A stretch of 64,000 bases of DNA from Variovorax sp. (GCA_025352265.1 JANXTS010000071.1:1-64000); one strand, 5' to 3'. Counted from the first letter of the stretch, positions 17,892 through 27,553 are shown. Program-made: numbers and translations. The notes: generated by a model not told the origin, from the letters alone.

Positions 17892-19000
17892 AGACTGTTC
17901 GCACCCGCATCACCACCGCGGTCATCGCGCTCTGCACGGCCGGCCTGGCCGGGCACGCGCTGGCCGACGACATGCTCGACGCCGCCAAGCAAAAGGTGGC
18001 CGTCGCGACGATGAGCCAGGAAAAGTGGGACGGCCCGACCACCGGACCCAAAGCCGCAGCGGGCGGCACCATCGTGTTCGTCGCGGGCGACATGAAAAAC
18101 GGCGGCATCGTCGGCGTGTCGAAGGGCGTCGAAGAAGCCGGCAAAGCCATCGGCTGGAACGTGCGCGTGATCGACGGCCAAGGCTCTGTGAGTGGACGCA
18201 CCGCCGCGCTGAACCAGGCCCTGGCGCTCAAGCCGGCCGGCATCGTGGTGGGCGGCTTCGACACCACGGAACAGAAGGTGGCTTTCGAGAACGCGGCCAA
18301 ATCCGGCGTGCCGCTGGTCGGCTGGCACTCGGGTGAAAAACCAGGACCGAACGAAAAAGCCAATCTGTATGCCAACGTCACAACCGTGACCGACGACGTC
18401 GCCGATGTGGCTGCCTCATGGGCGGTGGTCGACTCCGGCGGCAAGGCCGGCGTGGTGATCTTCACTGACTCGCAATACGCGATCGCGCTATACAAAGCGA
18501 AGGCAATGGAAGCCGTGATCAAGAAGTGCGGCGGCTGCACGGTGCTCAGCTTCGAAGACAGCCCGATCTCCGAAAGCTCGACCCGCATGCCGCAACTGAC
18601 GACGTCGTTGCTGCAACGCTTCGGCGACAAGTGGACCCATTCGCTGGCCATCAACGACCTCTATTTCGACTTCATGGGCCCATCGCTTTCGGCCGCCGGC
18701 AAGAAAGGCGACGGCAACCCCAAGGCGGTGTCGGCCGGCGACGGCTCCGAAGCCGCCTACCAGCGCATTCGCAGCAAGCGCTTCCAGGCCGGTACCGTGC
18801 CGGAGCCGCTCAACATGCAGGGCTGGCAGGTCATCGATGAACTGAACCGCGCCTTCAACAAGGTGGCCTGGTCGGGCTACAACCCCAAGGTGCATCTGGT
18901 CACGGTCGACAACGTCGGCAAGGACGGTGGCCCCAAGAACATCTTCGATCCAGACAACGGCTACCGGGACCAGTACAAGCGGATTTGGGGCAAGCCCTGA
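17888..19000 (+). CDS. Sugar ABC importer, periplasmic binding protein
   Basis: The 370-residue product has a cleavable signal peptide (basic MKTVRTR, hydrophobic core, cut near GHALADD). The type I periplasmic-binding fold follows, with typical segments such as TIVFVAGDMKNGG, KPAGIVVGGFDT and SLAINDLYFDFMGP. It should capture the sugar substrate and deliver it to the permease encoded upstream. The ATG overlaps the permease TGA. In most such operons the binding protein comes first. Here it is last, which is less common. Confidence 0.9.
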   Translation: MKTVRTRITTAVIALCTAGLAGHALADDMLDAAKQKVAVATMSQEKWDGPTTGPKAAAGGTIVFVAGDMKNGGIVGVSKGVEEAGKAIGWNVRVIDGQGSVSGRTAALNQALALKPAGIVVGGFDTTEQKVAFENAAKSGVPLVGWHSGEKPGPNEKANLYANVTTVTDDVADVAASWAVVDSGGKAGVVIFTDSQYAIALYKAKAMEAVIKKCGGCTVLSFEDSPISESSTRMPQLTTSLLQRFGDKWTHSLAINDLYFDFMGPSLSAAGKKGDGNPKAVSAGDGSEAAYQRIRSKRFQAGTVPEPLNMQGWQVIDELNRAFNKVAWSGYNPKVHLVTVDNVGKDGGPKNIFDPDNGYRDQYKRIWGKP

Positions 19001-19023
19001 ACCTGCGTTTTGATCTGCGTCTC

Positions 19024-19047
19024 GACCCGCTTTTTCCAAGGCGGGTC
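19024..19047 (+). terminator. Hairpin after the sugar importer operon
   Basis: GACCCGC and GCGGGTC form a perfect 7-bp stem around a 10-nt loop (TTTTTCCAAG), 24 nt after the binding-protein stop. There is no downstream T-tract, so it could be a weak or Rho-assisted terminator or an mRNA-stabilising hairpin. The rest of the gap to 19283 holds only unconvincing short frames. Confidence 0.4.
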
Positions 19048-19283
19048 CGGGCAACCCGAATGCCCTTGAACGGGTGTCGTGTGCCCGTGGCTTGCACGAT
19101 GCGCCGCTCGGCGGTAACGATGCTCACGTCACTCAGAAGATGGTTCTCGTCGGCGATGAGTTGCTGGGCCAGCGCGCAGTCGCGGTGCCCTCGCTGGCAG
19201 CGGACCGTGTGTCTCCGTCCGATAACGCTGAAAGGCCTTATCGGTCCACTCCGGATTCTTTTTGATCAAGCCCATTCGGATGT

Positions 19284-20483
19284 TTATCGGGCGGTGGCCC
19301 GCGTCGTTGGCACCTCAGGCTGGTCTGCTGGCTGGCTTGCCGCCATCCGCGCATGGGCGAGCCCGGGTGCGCGCTTGGCCAGCCAGACGCCGTGGCGCAG
19401 CGGCCATCGTTCATAGGCAGGGTCGATACCGAGCGCTGCGGCGGCGTGGTGCGGCCAGTACGGATCGAACAACGCCTCGCGTCCGAGCGCCACGAGATCG
19501 GCTTGCCCATCGGCCAGCACCTGCTCGGCTTGGAGCGGATCGACGATCATGCCGACCGCTTGCGTCATGACGTCTGCCGCGCGCCGGATGCGATCCGAAA
19601 ACGGCACCTGGAACCCGAGTCCGCGGGGCACCGGCAGCGCACGGGTCTCTTCGGTAAGACCGCCCGACGAACAGTCGATCACGTCGATGCCGCAGCGCTT
19701 GAGTTCGCGCGCCAACAGCACCGAGTCGTCGAGGTTCCAGCCGTCCACGCTGCCGTCGACAGCAGACAGGCGACAGAAGAGCGGCTTGCCGGCCGGCCAC
19801 GCGGCGCGCACCCGCAATGCGATCGACAGCGCGAGACGCATGCGACCGGCGATGTCGCCGCCCCATTCATCCGTCCGATGGTTCGCGTTGGGCGACAGGA
19901 AGCTGGCGACCAGATAGCCGTGCCCGAAGTGCAGCTCGACCACGTCGAAACCTGCCGCCTCGGCACGCACAGTCGCATCGACAAAGCGCGCAACGACCGC
20001 TTCGATCCCGGCATCGTCCAGCGACACCGGCGCCGACCAGCCCGGCCCTGCCGGCAACGGGCTCGGACCGAGCCGTTGCCAAGGTTCGGTGTCCGCGGCA
20101 AGCTGCGATTCGCTCAACGCCGCACCACCATCCCAAAGCGGCTGGCTGCCGGACTTACGGCCGGCGTGAGCCAGCTGTACGCCGATGGCAGCGCCGTTGG
20201 CGTGCACAAAATCGACGATGTCGCGGAGCGGAGCGATCTGGCTGTCCTTCCACAGTCCGAGGTCCGCCGTGCCGATACGGCCACGCGGATCGACGGCCGT
20301 GCTCTCGGTCAGGATCAAACCCGCACCGCCGAGCGCGAATTTTCCGAGATGAACCATGTGCCAGGGCGTGGCGTGTCCGTTGTCCGCCGCATGCTGGCAC
20401 ATGGGTGAAATGACGATGCGATTGCGCAGCGTCAACTGACGGATCTGCAACGGGCTGAAGAGCAGGCTCGGGGTCGCATTCAT
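19284..20483 (-). CDS. Old yellow enzyme-family NADH:flavin oxidoreductase (XenA/YqjM class)
   Basis: The product is 399 residues from the ATG at 20483, which overlaps the MFS stop (ATGA). FMN-binding and catalytic features are present: ISPMCQHAAD with the redox-tuning Cys of the YqjM/XenA class, QLAHAGRKSG, and the active-site His pair in ELHFGHGYL followed by LSPNANHRTDEWGG. The class reduces activated C=C bonds of enones and nitro compounds. It is the last gene of a nine-gene run with a KSTD-like flavoprotein and an SDR, so the substrate is probably a cyclic or unsaturated ketone. This role is inferred. Confidence 0.9.
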   Translation of the reverse strand: MNATPSLLFSPLQIRQLTLRNRIVISPMCQHAADNGHATPWHMVHLGKFALGGAGLILTESTAVDPRGRIGTADLGLWKDSQIAPLRDIVDFVHANGAAIGVQLAHAGRKSGSQPLWDGGAALSESQLAADTEPWQRLGPSPLPAGPGWSAPVSLDDAGIEAVVARFVDATVRAEAAGFDVVELHFGHGYLVASFLSPNANHRTDEWGGDIAGRMRLALSIALRVRAAWPAGKPLFCRLSAVDGSVDGWNLDDSVLLARELKRCGIDVIDCSSGGLTEETRALPVPRGLGFQVPFSDRIRRAADVMTQAVGMIVDPLQAEQVLADGQADLVALGREALFDPYWPHHAAAALGIDPAYERWPLRHGVWLAKRAPGLAHARMAASQPADQPEVPTTRATAR

Positions 20484-21685
20484 GGGGCTCGCTCCAATGG
20501 TTCGAGGACCGTGCGGTGTCGGCCCATGAGTGCGGTGAACACGAAGGGCAACACCAGCAGGCCGATGGCGGCCACTGCGAACACCGCCGCAGCCGAGAAG
20601 CGATCGATCAGCCATGTCGCGATCGACAAGCCGACCGATTGCCCCAGAAAAAGTGCACTGGCAAAAAGCGAAACGGCCGTGCCGCGCACCGTCGGTGTCA
20701 TCTGCGTAGCCTGGGTCTGCAGCGTGTTGTGCAAAGCGTAGAAGCCGAAGCCCGCGAGCAGGCATGCAGGCAAGGCCCATTGCCAGGACGTCGCCAGTGC
20801 CAACGTCGTGAACGCACATGCCAGACAGACGCCGCCCAGGCGCGCCAACCCGCCCTCGCCCAGTCGTCGCACGAGCCGGCGTGCGCACCGGCTGTAGACC
20901 AGCCCGCCAATGCCGTAGAGCGATGCGACGGCACCCGCGATGCTCAGCGACAAGCCGAAGCGGTGGTGCAGATGACTCGGGATGAACGCGAGCGCGCTGA
21001 AAGCCAATGCGCCTTCGACAAAGGTGATGGCGAGCACGGACCTCGCCCATTTGCCGGACAGCACTTCAGCGAAACGCCGCAGTGTTCTGCCGGGTGCCGC
21101 ATCGCTGTGCGATGGCAGTGGCTCACGCCGAAACACCAAGAGCGTTCCACTGACAAGGAACACGACGGCCAGCATCGCGAAAGCCGCCTTCCAGCCGAGC
21201 GAATCGGCGACCACCGCGCCGAGCCATTGACCCGCCACCATGCCGAACACAGTAGCGCCGAGAAAGCGGGCCAGCACTTCTTGGCGACGGTCGTACGACA
21301 CGTTGTCGCCGATCCATGCCATCGCCAACGGAATGACGCCAGCCGCAGTGGCGCCGGACGCGATGCGGCTCAAGACAAGACCATCGAGACTGGACGACAG
21401 CGCCGCGCAGACATTGCCCACCGTACAGCCCAGCGTCGCGATCGCGATGACGCGCACCTTGCCGAAGTGATCGCCGAGAGAGCCATAGAACAACTGGAGC
21501 ACGCCGTACGCCAGGGCGAAGGCCGACACCGTCGCGGCGGCCTGCCCGGTCGTCACTGAAAAGTCCGCGGCAAAGGCCGGCAGCATGGCGTCGCAGATGC
21601 GCATCGACGCCATGCTCGCAAAGGAGCACATGCCCAGGAACCAGAGCATGCCGAGAGGCGCCTTCGGTTCCACCGTTTCAGTCAT
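20480..21685 (-). CDS. MFS transporter
   Basis: The 401-residue protein has about twelve hydrophobic segments and the MFS loop motif GSLGDHFGKVRV between segments 2 and 3. It is of the drug/aromatic-acid efflux-like size class. It could export a product or import the substrate of the surrounding pathway. It is placed between the metallo-beta-lactamase-fold gene (18 nt upstream) and the ene-reductase gene (4-nt overlap), so it is part of the same operon. Substrate cannot be read from the sequence. Confidence 0.85.
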   Translation of the reverse strand: MTETVEPKAPLGMLWFLGMCSFASMASMRICDAMLPAFAADFSVTTGQAAATVSAFALAYGVLQLFYGSLGDHFGKVRVIAIATLGCTVGNVCAALSSSLDGLVLSRIASGATAAGVIPLAMAWIGDNVSYDRRQEVLARFLGATVFGMVAGQWLGAVVADSLGWKAAFAMLAVVFLVSGTLLVFRREPLPSHSDAAPGRTLRRFAEVLSGKWARSVLAITFVEGALAFSALAFIPSHLHHRFGLSLSIAGAVASLYGIGGLVYSRCARRLVRRLGEGGLARLGGVCLACAFTTLALATSWQWALPACLLAGFGFYALHNTLQTQATQMTPTVRGTAVSLFASALFLGQSVGLSIATWLIDRFSAAAVFAVAAIGLLVLPFVFTALMGRHRTVLEPLERAP

Positions 21686-21703
21686 CTTGAAGGCCGCGCT
21701 TGC

Positions 21704-22687
21704 CTACCCCTCCAACGTATTCCACATCTCCACATCCCGCTCGGCCGTCCAGATGCGCGGATGGTCGTAGCCGGTGGCTTCGTCATAGGCGCGCGTCACG
21801 TCGAACGGCATGCAGTGATCGAAGATGACCCAGTGGCCATAGATCGGGCGCAAGGCGGCCATCGTCTCCTTGTAGATCGTGTTCAGGTTCTTGCCGGCAG
21901 CCACCCCGTTGTTGACCATCGTGTACACGTCGGAGATGAAGGCGCGCGTCGAGGCGATAGCTTTCTTGACGTCGGTTGCGTTCTCCAGGGCGGCACCGCG
22001 GCCGGGCACGAGTTTCTCGAAGCCGTGGGCCGACAAGCGGTCCAGCGTGGTGGGCCAGTCGCGAAAGTAGCAGTCGCCTGCGTAGGCGGTGCTCTGGTAC
22101 TCGACCAGGTCGCCGGCAAAGCAGATCTTCTGGTCTTCCAGGTAGGCGATGGTGTCGCCTTTGGTGTGGCCGCGGCCGATCTGGGCGATCTTGACTTCGA
22201 GCTTCTTGCCGAGCCAGACGCTCATGGTGCCGTCGAAGGTCATGGTCGGCCAGGTGAGGCCGGGGGGCACGGATTCGACGTTGCGAAAGAGGCGCGGGAA
22301 GCGGCCGATTTCGCTGGCCTTGTCCTGTTCACCGCGCTCGACGATGAGGTCGTAGGTGTCGCGGCTGGCGATGATCTGTTCGGCCCCTTCCTTGAAGTAG
22401 GCCGAGGCACCGAGCACGCGCACCGCGTGGTAATGGCTCAGGAGCACGTACTTGATGGGCAGCGGGGTGATTTCGCGGATGCGGCGGATGACGTCTTGCG
22501 CCATGCCGGGGGTGGCTTGCGTGTCGACGACCATGACGGCTTCGTCGCCGATGAAGACGCCGGTGTTGGGGTCGCCTTCAGCGGTGTAGGCGTAGGCGTT
22601 TTCGGACAGGCGGGTGAAGCTGACGGTTTTCTCGGCGAGGTCGGCCTGGCTGGCGAAGACTTTGGGTGGCGTGGCGGATGCGTTCAT
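21704..22687 (-). CDS. Metallo-beta-lactamase-fold protein with altered metal motif
   Basis: The predicted 327-residue protein retains the fold's landmarks: VMVVDTQATPGM, SHYHAVRVLG, GRGHTKGDT, CFAGDLVEY and the late His in PIYGHWVIFDH. The first motif reads HYHAVR where HxHxDH is expected, so the Asp and last His that bind the second zinc are replaced by Val and Arg. It may bind one metal or act differently from glyoxalase-like hydrolases. AAAGGACA precedes the ATG. Its position between LivF and the MFS gene puts it in the IclR-linked operon, perhaps as an ester or thioester hydrolase. Confidence 0.82.
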   Translation of the reverse strand: MNASATPPKVFASQADLAEKTVSFTRLSENAYAYTAEGDPNTGVFIGDEAVMVVDTQATPGMAQDVIRRIREITPLPIKYVLLSHYHAVRVLGASAYFKEGAEQIIASRDTYDLIVERGEQDKASEIGRFPRLFRNVESVPPGLTWPTMTFDGTMSVWLGKKLEVKIAQIGRGHTKGDTIAYLEDQKICFAGDLVEYQSTAYAGDCYFRDWPTTLDRLSAHGFEKLVPGRGAALENATDVKKAIASTRAFISDVYTMVNNGVAAGKNLNTIYKETMAALRPIYGHWVIFDHCMPFDVTRAYDEATGYDHPRIWTAERDVEMWNTLEG

Positions 22688-22745
22688 GAAAATGTCCTTT
22701 GAAAATGGTTCGTGAATGGCCAGTGAAGGTGGTCGATGAACCTGG

Positions 22746-23493
22746 TCAGTGACTGCCGAGGTAAGCAGCTTTCACCTTGGGATCGTTCAGCAGATCGCGG
22801 CCCGTGCCTTCGAGCGTGATGAGGCCGGTTTCCAGCACGTAGGCGCGGTCGGCCACGCCCAACGCCTGCTTGGCCATTTGCTCGACCAGCAGGATGGTGA
22901 GGCCCGAATGCCGCAGCTGCCGGATGGCTTCGAAGATGTCCTTGATGATCAACGGCGCGAGACCGAGCGACGGTTCATCGAGCAGCAGCAATCTCGGCTC
23001 GCTCATGAGCGCGCGCGATGGCGAGCATCTGTTGTTCGCCACCCGACAGCGTGCCCGACAACTGATCACGGCGCTCGCGCAGCCGCGGAAAGCGTACGAA
23101 CTCGCGCTCGACCGCCTGCGCCACCGCATCGACATCTCTTCTGCGCGAATAGGCTCCGAGCAGAAGGTTTTCGTGCACCGTCTGGTCTGCGAAAACACCG
23201 CGGCCTTCAGGCGACATCGCGATGCCGAGGCCGACGCGCTGGTAAGCCGGCAGGTCGGTGCAGTCCTTGCCGTCGAACGCGATGCGGCCCTTGGCCACAG
23301 GCTCGAGGCCGACGATGCTTTTAAGCAAGGTGCTCTTGCCCGCACCATTGGCGCCGATGATCGTCACCACTTCGCCCTGCCGCACTTCGAGGCTCACGCC
23401 TTTGACGGCGCGAATGGCGCCATAGGAAACTTCGAGCGACTCGATCTTCAGCATGATGCTTTTCTTGCCTTCAAACGGGTCATGCGGGTTCAT
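22746..23493 (-). pseudogene. ABC transporter ATPase LivF, frameshifted
   Basis: The first frame (ATG at 23493, overlapping the upstream stop as ATGA) has Walker A GANGAGKST and the signature LSGGEQQML. It leaves frame after AIARA. The remainder, MSEPRLLLLDEPSLGLAP onward to YLGSH, is in another frame and ends at 22746. The break falls in an alternating CG tract (plus strand 23010-23016). Adding one CG unit restores IARALMSEP and a 249-residue protein of normal LivF length. Without repair, Walker B is lost and the importer would lack one ATPase. An intact LivF homologue is encoded at 40475-41170. Confidence 0.85.
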
Positions 23494-25283
23494 GCGACGA
23501 CTCCGTGAGCGGTCGGCGTCGCGCTTTCGCTCGCCTCGTCATCGACGCCGAGATAGGCCTCGATCACGCGGGGATTCGCCTGCACTTCAGCCGGCTTTCC
23601 TTCGGCGATCTTCAGGCCGTAGTCGAGCACGATCACGTGATCGGAGATCGACATCACGAGATCCATGTGATGCTCCACCATCAGGATTGAGACGCCGCAT
23701 TTGCCGATGCGCACCAGCAGCTGACCGAGCTCTTCGGTCTCCTGCGGATTCAGGCCGGCGGCAGGTTCGTCGAGCAGCAGCAGTTGCGGCTCGGTCGCCA
23801 ATGCGCGCGCCAGCTCCACGCGACGCTGCAGTCCATACGAAAGGCTCCCGGCCGGGTGATAGGTGAGCTGCGACAAACCGACCAGCTCGATGAGTTCTGC
23901 GGCGCGCTCGCGGGTAGCCGCCTCTTCGCGCCGCGCGCTAGGCAGCGCTATCAGTGAGGCGAAGAAGCCGTTCGACATGCGGCTGTGCCGGCCGAGCATC
24001 ACGTTCTCGAGTACCGACAAATCGGCGAACAGGCGCAGATTCTGGAAGGTCCGTCCCATGCCCATGCTGCACACCTTGTGGGCAGGCCGGCCCGACACGT
24101 CTTCACCGAGAAAGCGGATCGAGCCCTTCGTCGGTTCGATGATGCCCGTCAGCATGTTGATCATGGTGCTTTTGCCAGCGCCGTTCGGCCCGATCAGCGC
24201 GTGGATATGCCCGCGCTGCAGGCAGAACGACACGTCTTGTGCCGGCTTCACGCCACCGAACATCTTGGTCACGCCATGGACGACCAACAGCTCGCCACTC
24301 GCACCCTCGGGTCCTATGCGGGTCGTGCACTTCGCGCTGGACAAGGGTGCGGTGCGCGTGCGCTGGAACCATTTGGCGAAGACGCCCACGACGCCGCCCG
24401 GCATCACATAGAGCGCAAATAGAAGCAGGAAGCCGTAGAGAAAATGCTGGGCCGAGGGCCAGCGTGCCAGCAACGCATCGATGAGCGTCAGAATCACCGT
24501 GCCGACCAGTGGCCCGTACATCGACCCCGCTCCGCCGAACAGCACGAGCAACAGAATGAACACCGACAGGTTGAAAGTGATGAAGTCGGAGTTGATGTAC
24601 TGGTTCTGTTGCGCCACCAGCGCGCCCGCGATGCCGCAGGTGACGGCCGCCACTACGAAGGCGATGACCTTGGCGCGGTACACGCGCACACCGACCGAAG
24701 ACGATGCGATCTCGTCGGCCTGCAAAGAAAGCAGCGCGCGTCCGAAGCGGCCGTTCAAAAGATTGCGCAGGAGCAGATGCGTTACCGCGCACAGCAAGAC
24801 AGAAAACCAGACCCACTGCTTTGTGGACAGCGGCTGCCCGTTCCATGTCAGCGACTTGATGCCGTAGATGCCTTGTGCGCCGCCGAAGACCTCGGTCCAC
24901 TCTCCCACCAGCTTCTCGACGACGACACCGAAGGCCAGCGTGACCATCGCAAGATACGGCCCCTTGACGCGCAACGACGGCAGTGCGATCAACACCCCGC
25001 ACAGCGCGGAGATGACAGCTGCGAAGACGAGTGCCAGCCACGGACTCATGTCGGTCCGTGTCGTTAGCAGCGCGACTGCATAGGCGCCAGCAGCAAAGAG
25101 CCCAGCCTGCCCCAGCGACTTCTGGCCGGCATAGCCGACCAGCACGTTCATGCCGGCGGCGCACATGTAATAGACGCACATCATGAAGCCGATGCGCAGG
25201 TAGTAGTCGTTGTCGACCAGCGCGCACGCGCCGATGACAGCGCCCGCGAAGACGACCACGCCGAGAAGGTGCAGCCGCCTCAT
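23490..25283 (-). CDS. ABC importer, fused LivM permease-LivG ATPase
   Basis: The 597-residue product (ATG at 25283, overlapping the LivH stop) joins two subunits. Residues up to about 310 form a LivM-type permease with multiple membrane helices (GYAGQKSLGQAGLFAAGAYA). After a linker, a LivG-type ATPase follows with Walker A GPNGAGKST, signature LSYGLQRRVELARAL and Walker B LLLLDEPAAGLNP. Such fusions exist in proteobacterial HAAT-family importers. The family takes up branched-chain amino acids but also aromatic and aliphatic acids. The catabolic neighbours suggest a non-amino-acid substrate. Confidence 0.9.
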   Translation of the reverse strand: MRRLHLLGVVVFAGAVIGACALVDNDYYLRIGFMMCVYYMCAAGMNVLVGYAGQKSLGQAGLFAAGAYAVALLTTRTDMSPWLALVFAAVISALCGVLIALPSLRVKGPYLAMVTLAFGVVVEKLVGEWTEVFGGAQGIYGIKSLTWNGQPLSTKQWVWFSVLLCAVTHLLLRNLLNGRFGRALLSLQADEIASSSVGVRVYRAKVIAFVVAAVTCGIAGALVAQQNQYINSDFITFNLSVFILLLVLFGGAGSMYGPLVGTVILTLIDALLARWPSAQHFLYGFLLLFALYVMPGGVVGVFAKWFQRTRTAPLSSAKCTTRIGPEGASGELLVVHGVTKMFGGVKPAQDVSFCLQRGHIHALIGPNGAGKSTMINMLTGIIEPTKGSIRFLGEDVSGRPAHKVCSMGMGRTFQNLRLFADLSVLENVMLGRHSRMSNGFFASLIALPSARREEAATRERAAELIELVGLSQLTYHPAGSLSYGLQRRVELARALATEPQLLLLDEPAAGLNPQETEELGQLLVRIGKCGVSILMVEHHMDLVMSISDHVIVLDYGLKIAEGKPAEVQANPRVIEAYLGVDDEASESATPTAHGVVA

Positions 25284-26203
25284 ACCTTCTCCACCAACCT
25301 GGTGCCGAAGAGACCGGTCGGCTTGAACGCCAGCACCAGGATCACCAGCGCGAAGACGGCCACCTCGCGCCATTGCGCCTGCCATAAATTGACCATCGAC
25401 TCGAAGACACCCAGCACGAAGCCGCCGATCACGCATCCACGAGGGTTGTTGAGGCCACCGATCATCGCGCCAGAAAATCCCTTGAGCCCGACGGTCAGCC
25501 CCAGAAAAAGCGAAGCCTGCGCAATCGGTGCGAGTAAAAATCCGGAAAGTCCGGCGAGCGCCGAACTCACGACGAAGGCACCGATCATCACGGCGTTGGT
25601 GTTGATGCCCATCAAGCTAGCGACATTGCCGTTGGCAGCCACCGCGCGCATCGCCTTGCCGACCATTGTCTTGTTCATGACGCGGTCGAAGATCACCATG
25701 ACGATCACGGTCACGCCCAGCGTTAGCAGTTCCTGCGGCCGTACGCCGACACCCAGCACACGAATGACCGCGTCACCGACCGGCCCCGGCACCACGACGG
25801 GCTTTGGCCCCCAGATCGCCAGCCCGACGCTCTGCAGGATGACGCCGAAGCCCAACGTGCTCATGACCCAGGCCATGCCCGGCCGCCGAGTAAACGGCCG
25901 TACGCCGATGACGTACAGCAACCAACCCAGCAGTCCCATCACACCCAGCGCAGCCGCCAGAGCCAGCAGCTGTGCCGCTGCGCCGGGCAATGCCGAGCCG
26001 AAGGTCGTCGAGGTCACCGGCAAGCCGAGCACCAGGAAAAGAACGCTCATGCCGATGAAGGCGCCAGCCGACACGAACTCCCCGTGCGAGAAATTAAGCG
26101 TCTTGGTCGTCGTGAACGTGATGCTGAAACCGAGCGCCACCAGGGCGTAGGCGCCGCCCACGGCCAGGCCGCTGATGAGTGCCTGCAGTAGCGCTTCTGG
26201 CAT
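25280..26203 (-). CDS. ABC importer, LivH-type permease
   Basis: The 307-residue protein has about eight membrane segments and the family signatures LNFSHGEFVSAGAF near the N-terminus and GLKGFSGAMIGGLNNPRG near the C-terminus. It pairs with the LivM domain encoded next (ATGA overlap) to form the channel. The binding-protein gene lies 53 nt upstream. This is an ordinary HAAT-family arrangement. Confidence 0.92.
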   Translation of the reverse strand: MPEALLQALISGLAVGGAYALVALGFSITFTTTKTLNFSHGEFVSAGAFIGMSVLFLVLGLPVTSTTFGSALPGAAAQLLALAAALGVMGLLGWLLYVIGVRPFTRRPGMAWVMSTLGFGVILQSVGLAIWGPKPVVVPGPVGDAVIRVLGVGVRPQELLTLGVTVIVMVIFDRVMNKTMVGKAMRAVAANGNVASLMGINTNAVMIGAFVVSSALAGLSGFLLAPIAQASLFLGLTVGLKGFSGAMIGGLNNPRGCVIGGFVLGVFESMVNLWQAQWREVAVFALVILVLAFKPTGLFGTRLVEKV

Positions 26204-26256
26204 GAATGTCTCCCTGACTCGTCACCGGCCGTACAAGGCCGATGCAAGTCATATGC

Positions 26257-27465
26257 TTATTGCTTGAAGTCGGCCATCGTCATCGAAGTGATGAGCGAAT
26301 CGCTGTACGGCAGCAGCTTGCCGTCTTTCCACTTGATCCACACCAGGTCTTTGGCAGTAAGCGCTTCGTGGGTGGCCTTGCTGAACGGCTTGTCGTAGTC
26401 CTTCAGCACGCCTTTGACGGGCGTCTTCAGGTCTTCCAGTGCCAGGCGCACGTCAGAGCCGTCGAGGCTCTTGGCCTGCTTGACCGCTTCGGCATAGAGC
26501 ATCACCGAGTCATAGCCGTGCAGTGCAAAGGAAAACGAACCCGGTGCCTTCAGCTTGCTGCCGATGCGGTCGAACAGCTTTTGTTGTGCCGGCGTGCGTG
26601 TTTCGCTCACCGTGCGCATGAAGAGCGGCTTTTCTGCAAGCGTCTTACCGGCCGCGTCGTAGAAGGTGATGTTGTCTGCGGCCCATGAAGTCAGCATCAC
26701 CGGGAAGTAGTTGATCTTTTCCATGCTGCGGATGAGCTGCGCGATCGGCGTGCCTTGCGCCCACACCACGACGGTGTCGACATTGGCGGCCTTCATCTTG
26801 CTGAGCTGCGACGTCATGTCGGTGTCGGCAACACCGAAGCGTTCGATCAGTGCCGGCTTGATGCCTTGCACTTCGGCGATTTCCTGCATGTCTTTCAGGC
26901 CGCCCTGGCCGTAGCCTGTGGTCTCCGCCATGAGACCGATGACCTTCGACGTCGCCGCGTTCTTCTTGACGTACGCCATCAATGCGGACACCTGCTCGCG
27001 GTCGACCATCGAGACGCGGAACATGTAGTTGTCGGCGCCGGCGCTCATCGGCTTGGTGATGTCCGTGCCCGACGACACGTTGCCGATCACGATCATCTTC
27101 TTCTGGTTGGCGATGTGCTTCCACGCCATGGCGTTGCCCGAGTTGGTCGGGCCGAACACGGCGGACACTTTCTCGTTGTCGATTAGGTCGCTCATGTTCT
27201 GGATCGACTTGGGCGGGGCTGAAACGTCGTCGCGCGCGACGACGGTCAGTTTGCGGCCCATCAGTCCGCCGGCCGCATTGATGTCGGCGACCGCAGCTTC
27301 CATGCCCAGCACTGCGGCCTGGCCGCTCTGCGCCGATGGCGAGGCCGACAGGTCTCCGTTGTAGCCCAGCTTGATCTCCTGAGCCGAGGCGCCGGATACA
27401 AGAGCGCCGAGCGCACCGAAAGTAGCTGCGGCGAGAAGGCCGGCATAGAGTCGCGAAAGTTTCAT
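26257..27465 (-). CDS. ABC importer, periplasmic substrate-binding protein (Leu/Ile/Val-binding family)
   Basis: The 402-residue precursor has a signal peptide (MKLSRLYAG..., cut after SGASAQ). The type I binding fold starts EIKLGYNGDLSASPSAQSG. The segment VFGPTNSGNAMAWKH corresponds to the ligand-loop region. It supplies the LivH/LivMG channel. An SDR and a KSTD-like flavoprotein lie just upstream in the operon, so a ketone or acid derived from a cyclic compound is a plausible ligand, which is inference. Confidence 0.9.
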   Translation of the reverse strand: MKLSRLYAGLLAAATFGALGALVSGASAQEIKLGYNGDLSASPSAQSGQAAVLGMEAAVADINAAGGLMGRKLTVVARDDVSAPPKSIQNMSDLIDNEKVSAVFGPTNSGNAMAWKHIANQKKMIVIGNVSSGTDITKPMSAGADNYMFRVSMVDREQVSALMAYVKKNAATSKVIGLMAETTGYGQGGLKDMQEIAEVQGIKPALIERFGVADTDMTSQLSKMKAANVDTVVVWAQGTPIAQLIRSMEKINYFPVMLTSWAADNITFYDAAGKTLAEKPLFMRTVSETRTPAQQKLFDRIGSKLKAPGSFSFALHGYDSVMLYAEAVKQAKSLDGSDVRLALEDLKTPVKGVLKDYDKPFSKATHEALTAKDLVWIKWKDGKLLPYSDSLITSMTMADFKQ

Positions 27466-27553
27466 GTTGTCTCCTTGAAATAATTAGTTGTCAGTCAGCG
27501 GTTCAGCGGTCGAAAAAAAATTACAGGGCCAGAACTCCCGGGTGCTCAAGCCA

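Noticed and set aside
18900-19127. A minus-strand short frame covering the gap after the sugar importer (IVTAERRIVQATGTR)
   Set aside because: Part looks protein-like, but it overlaps the binding-protein gene, lacks a ribosome binding site and has no recognised family.
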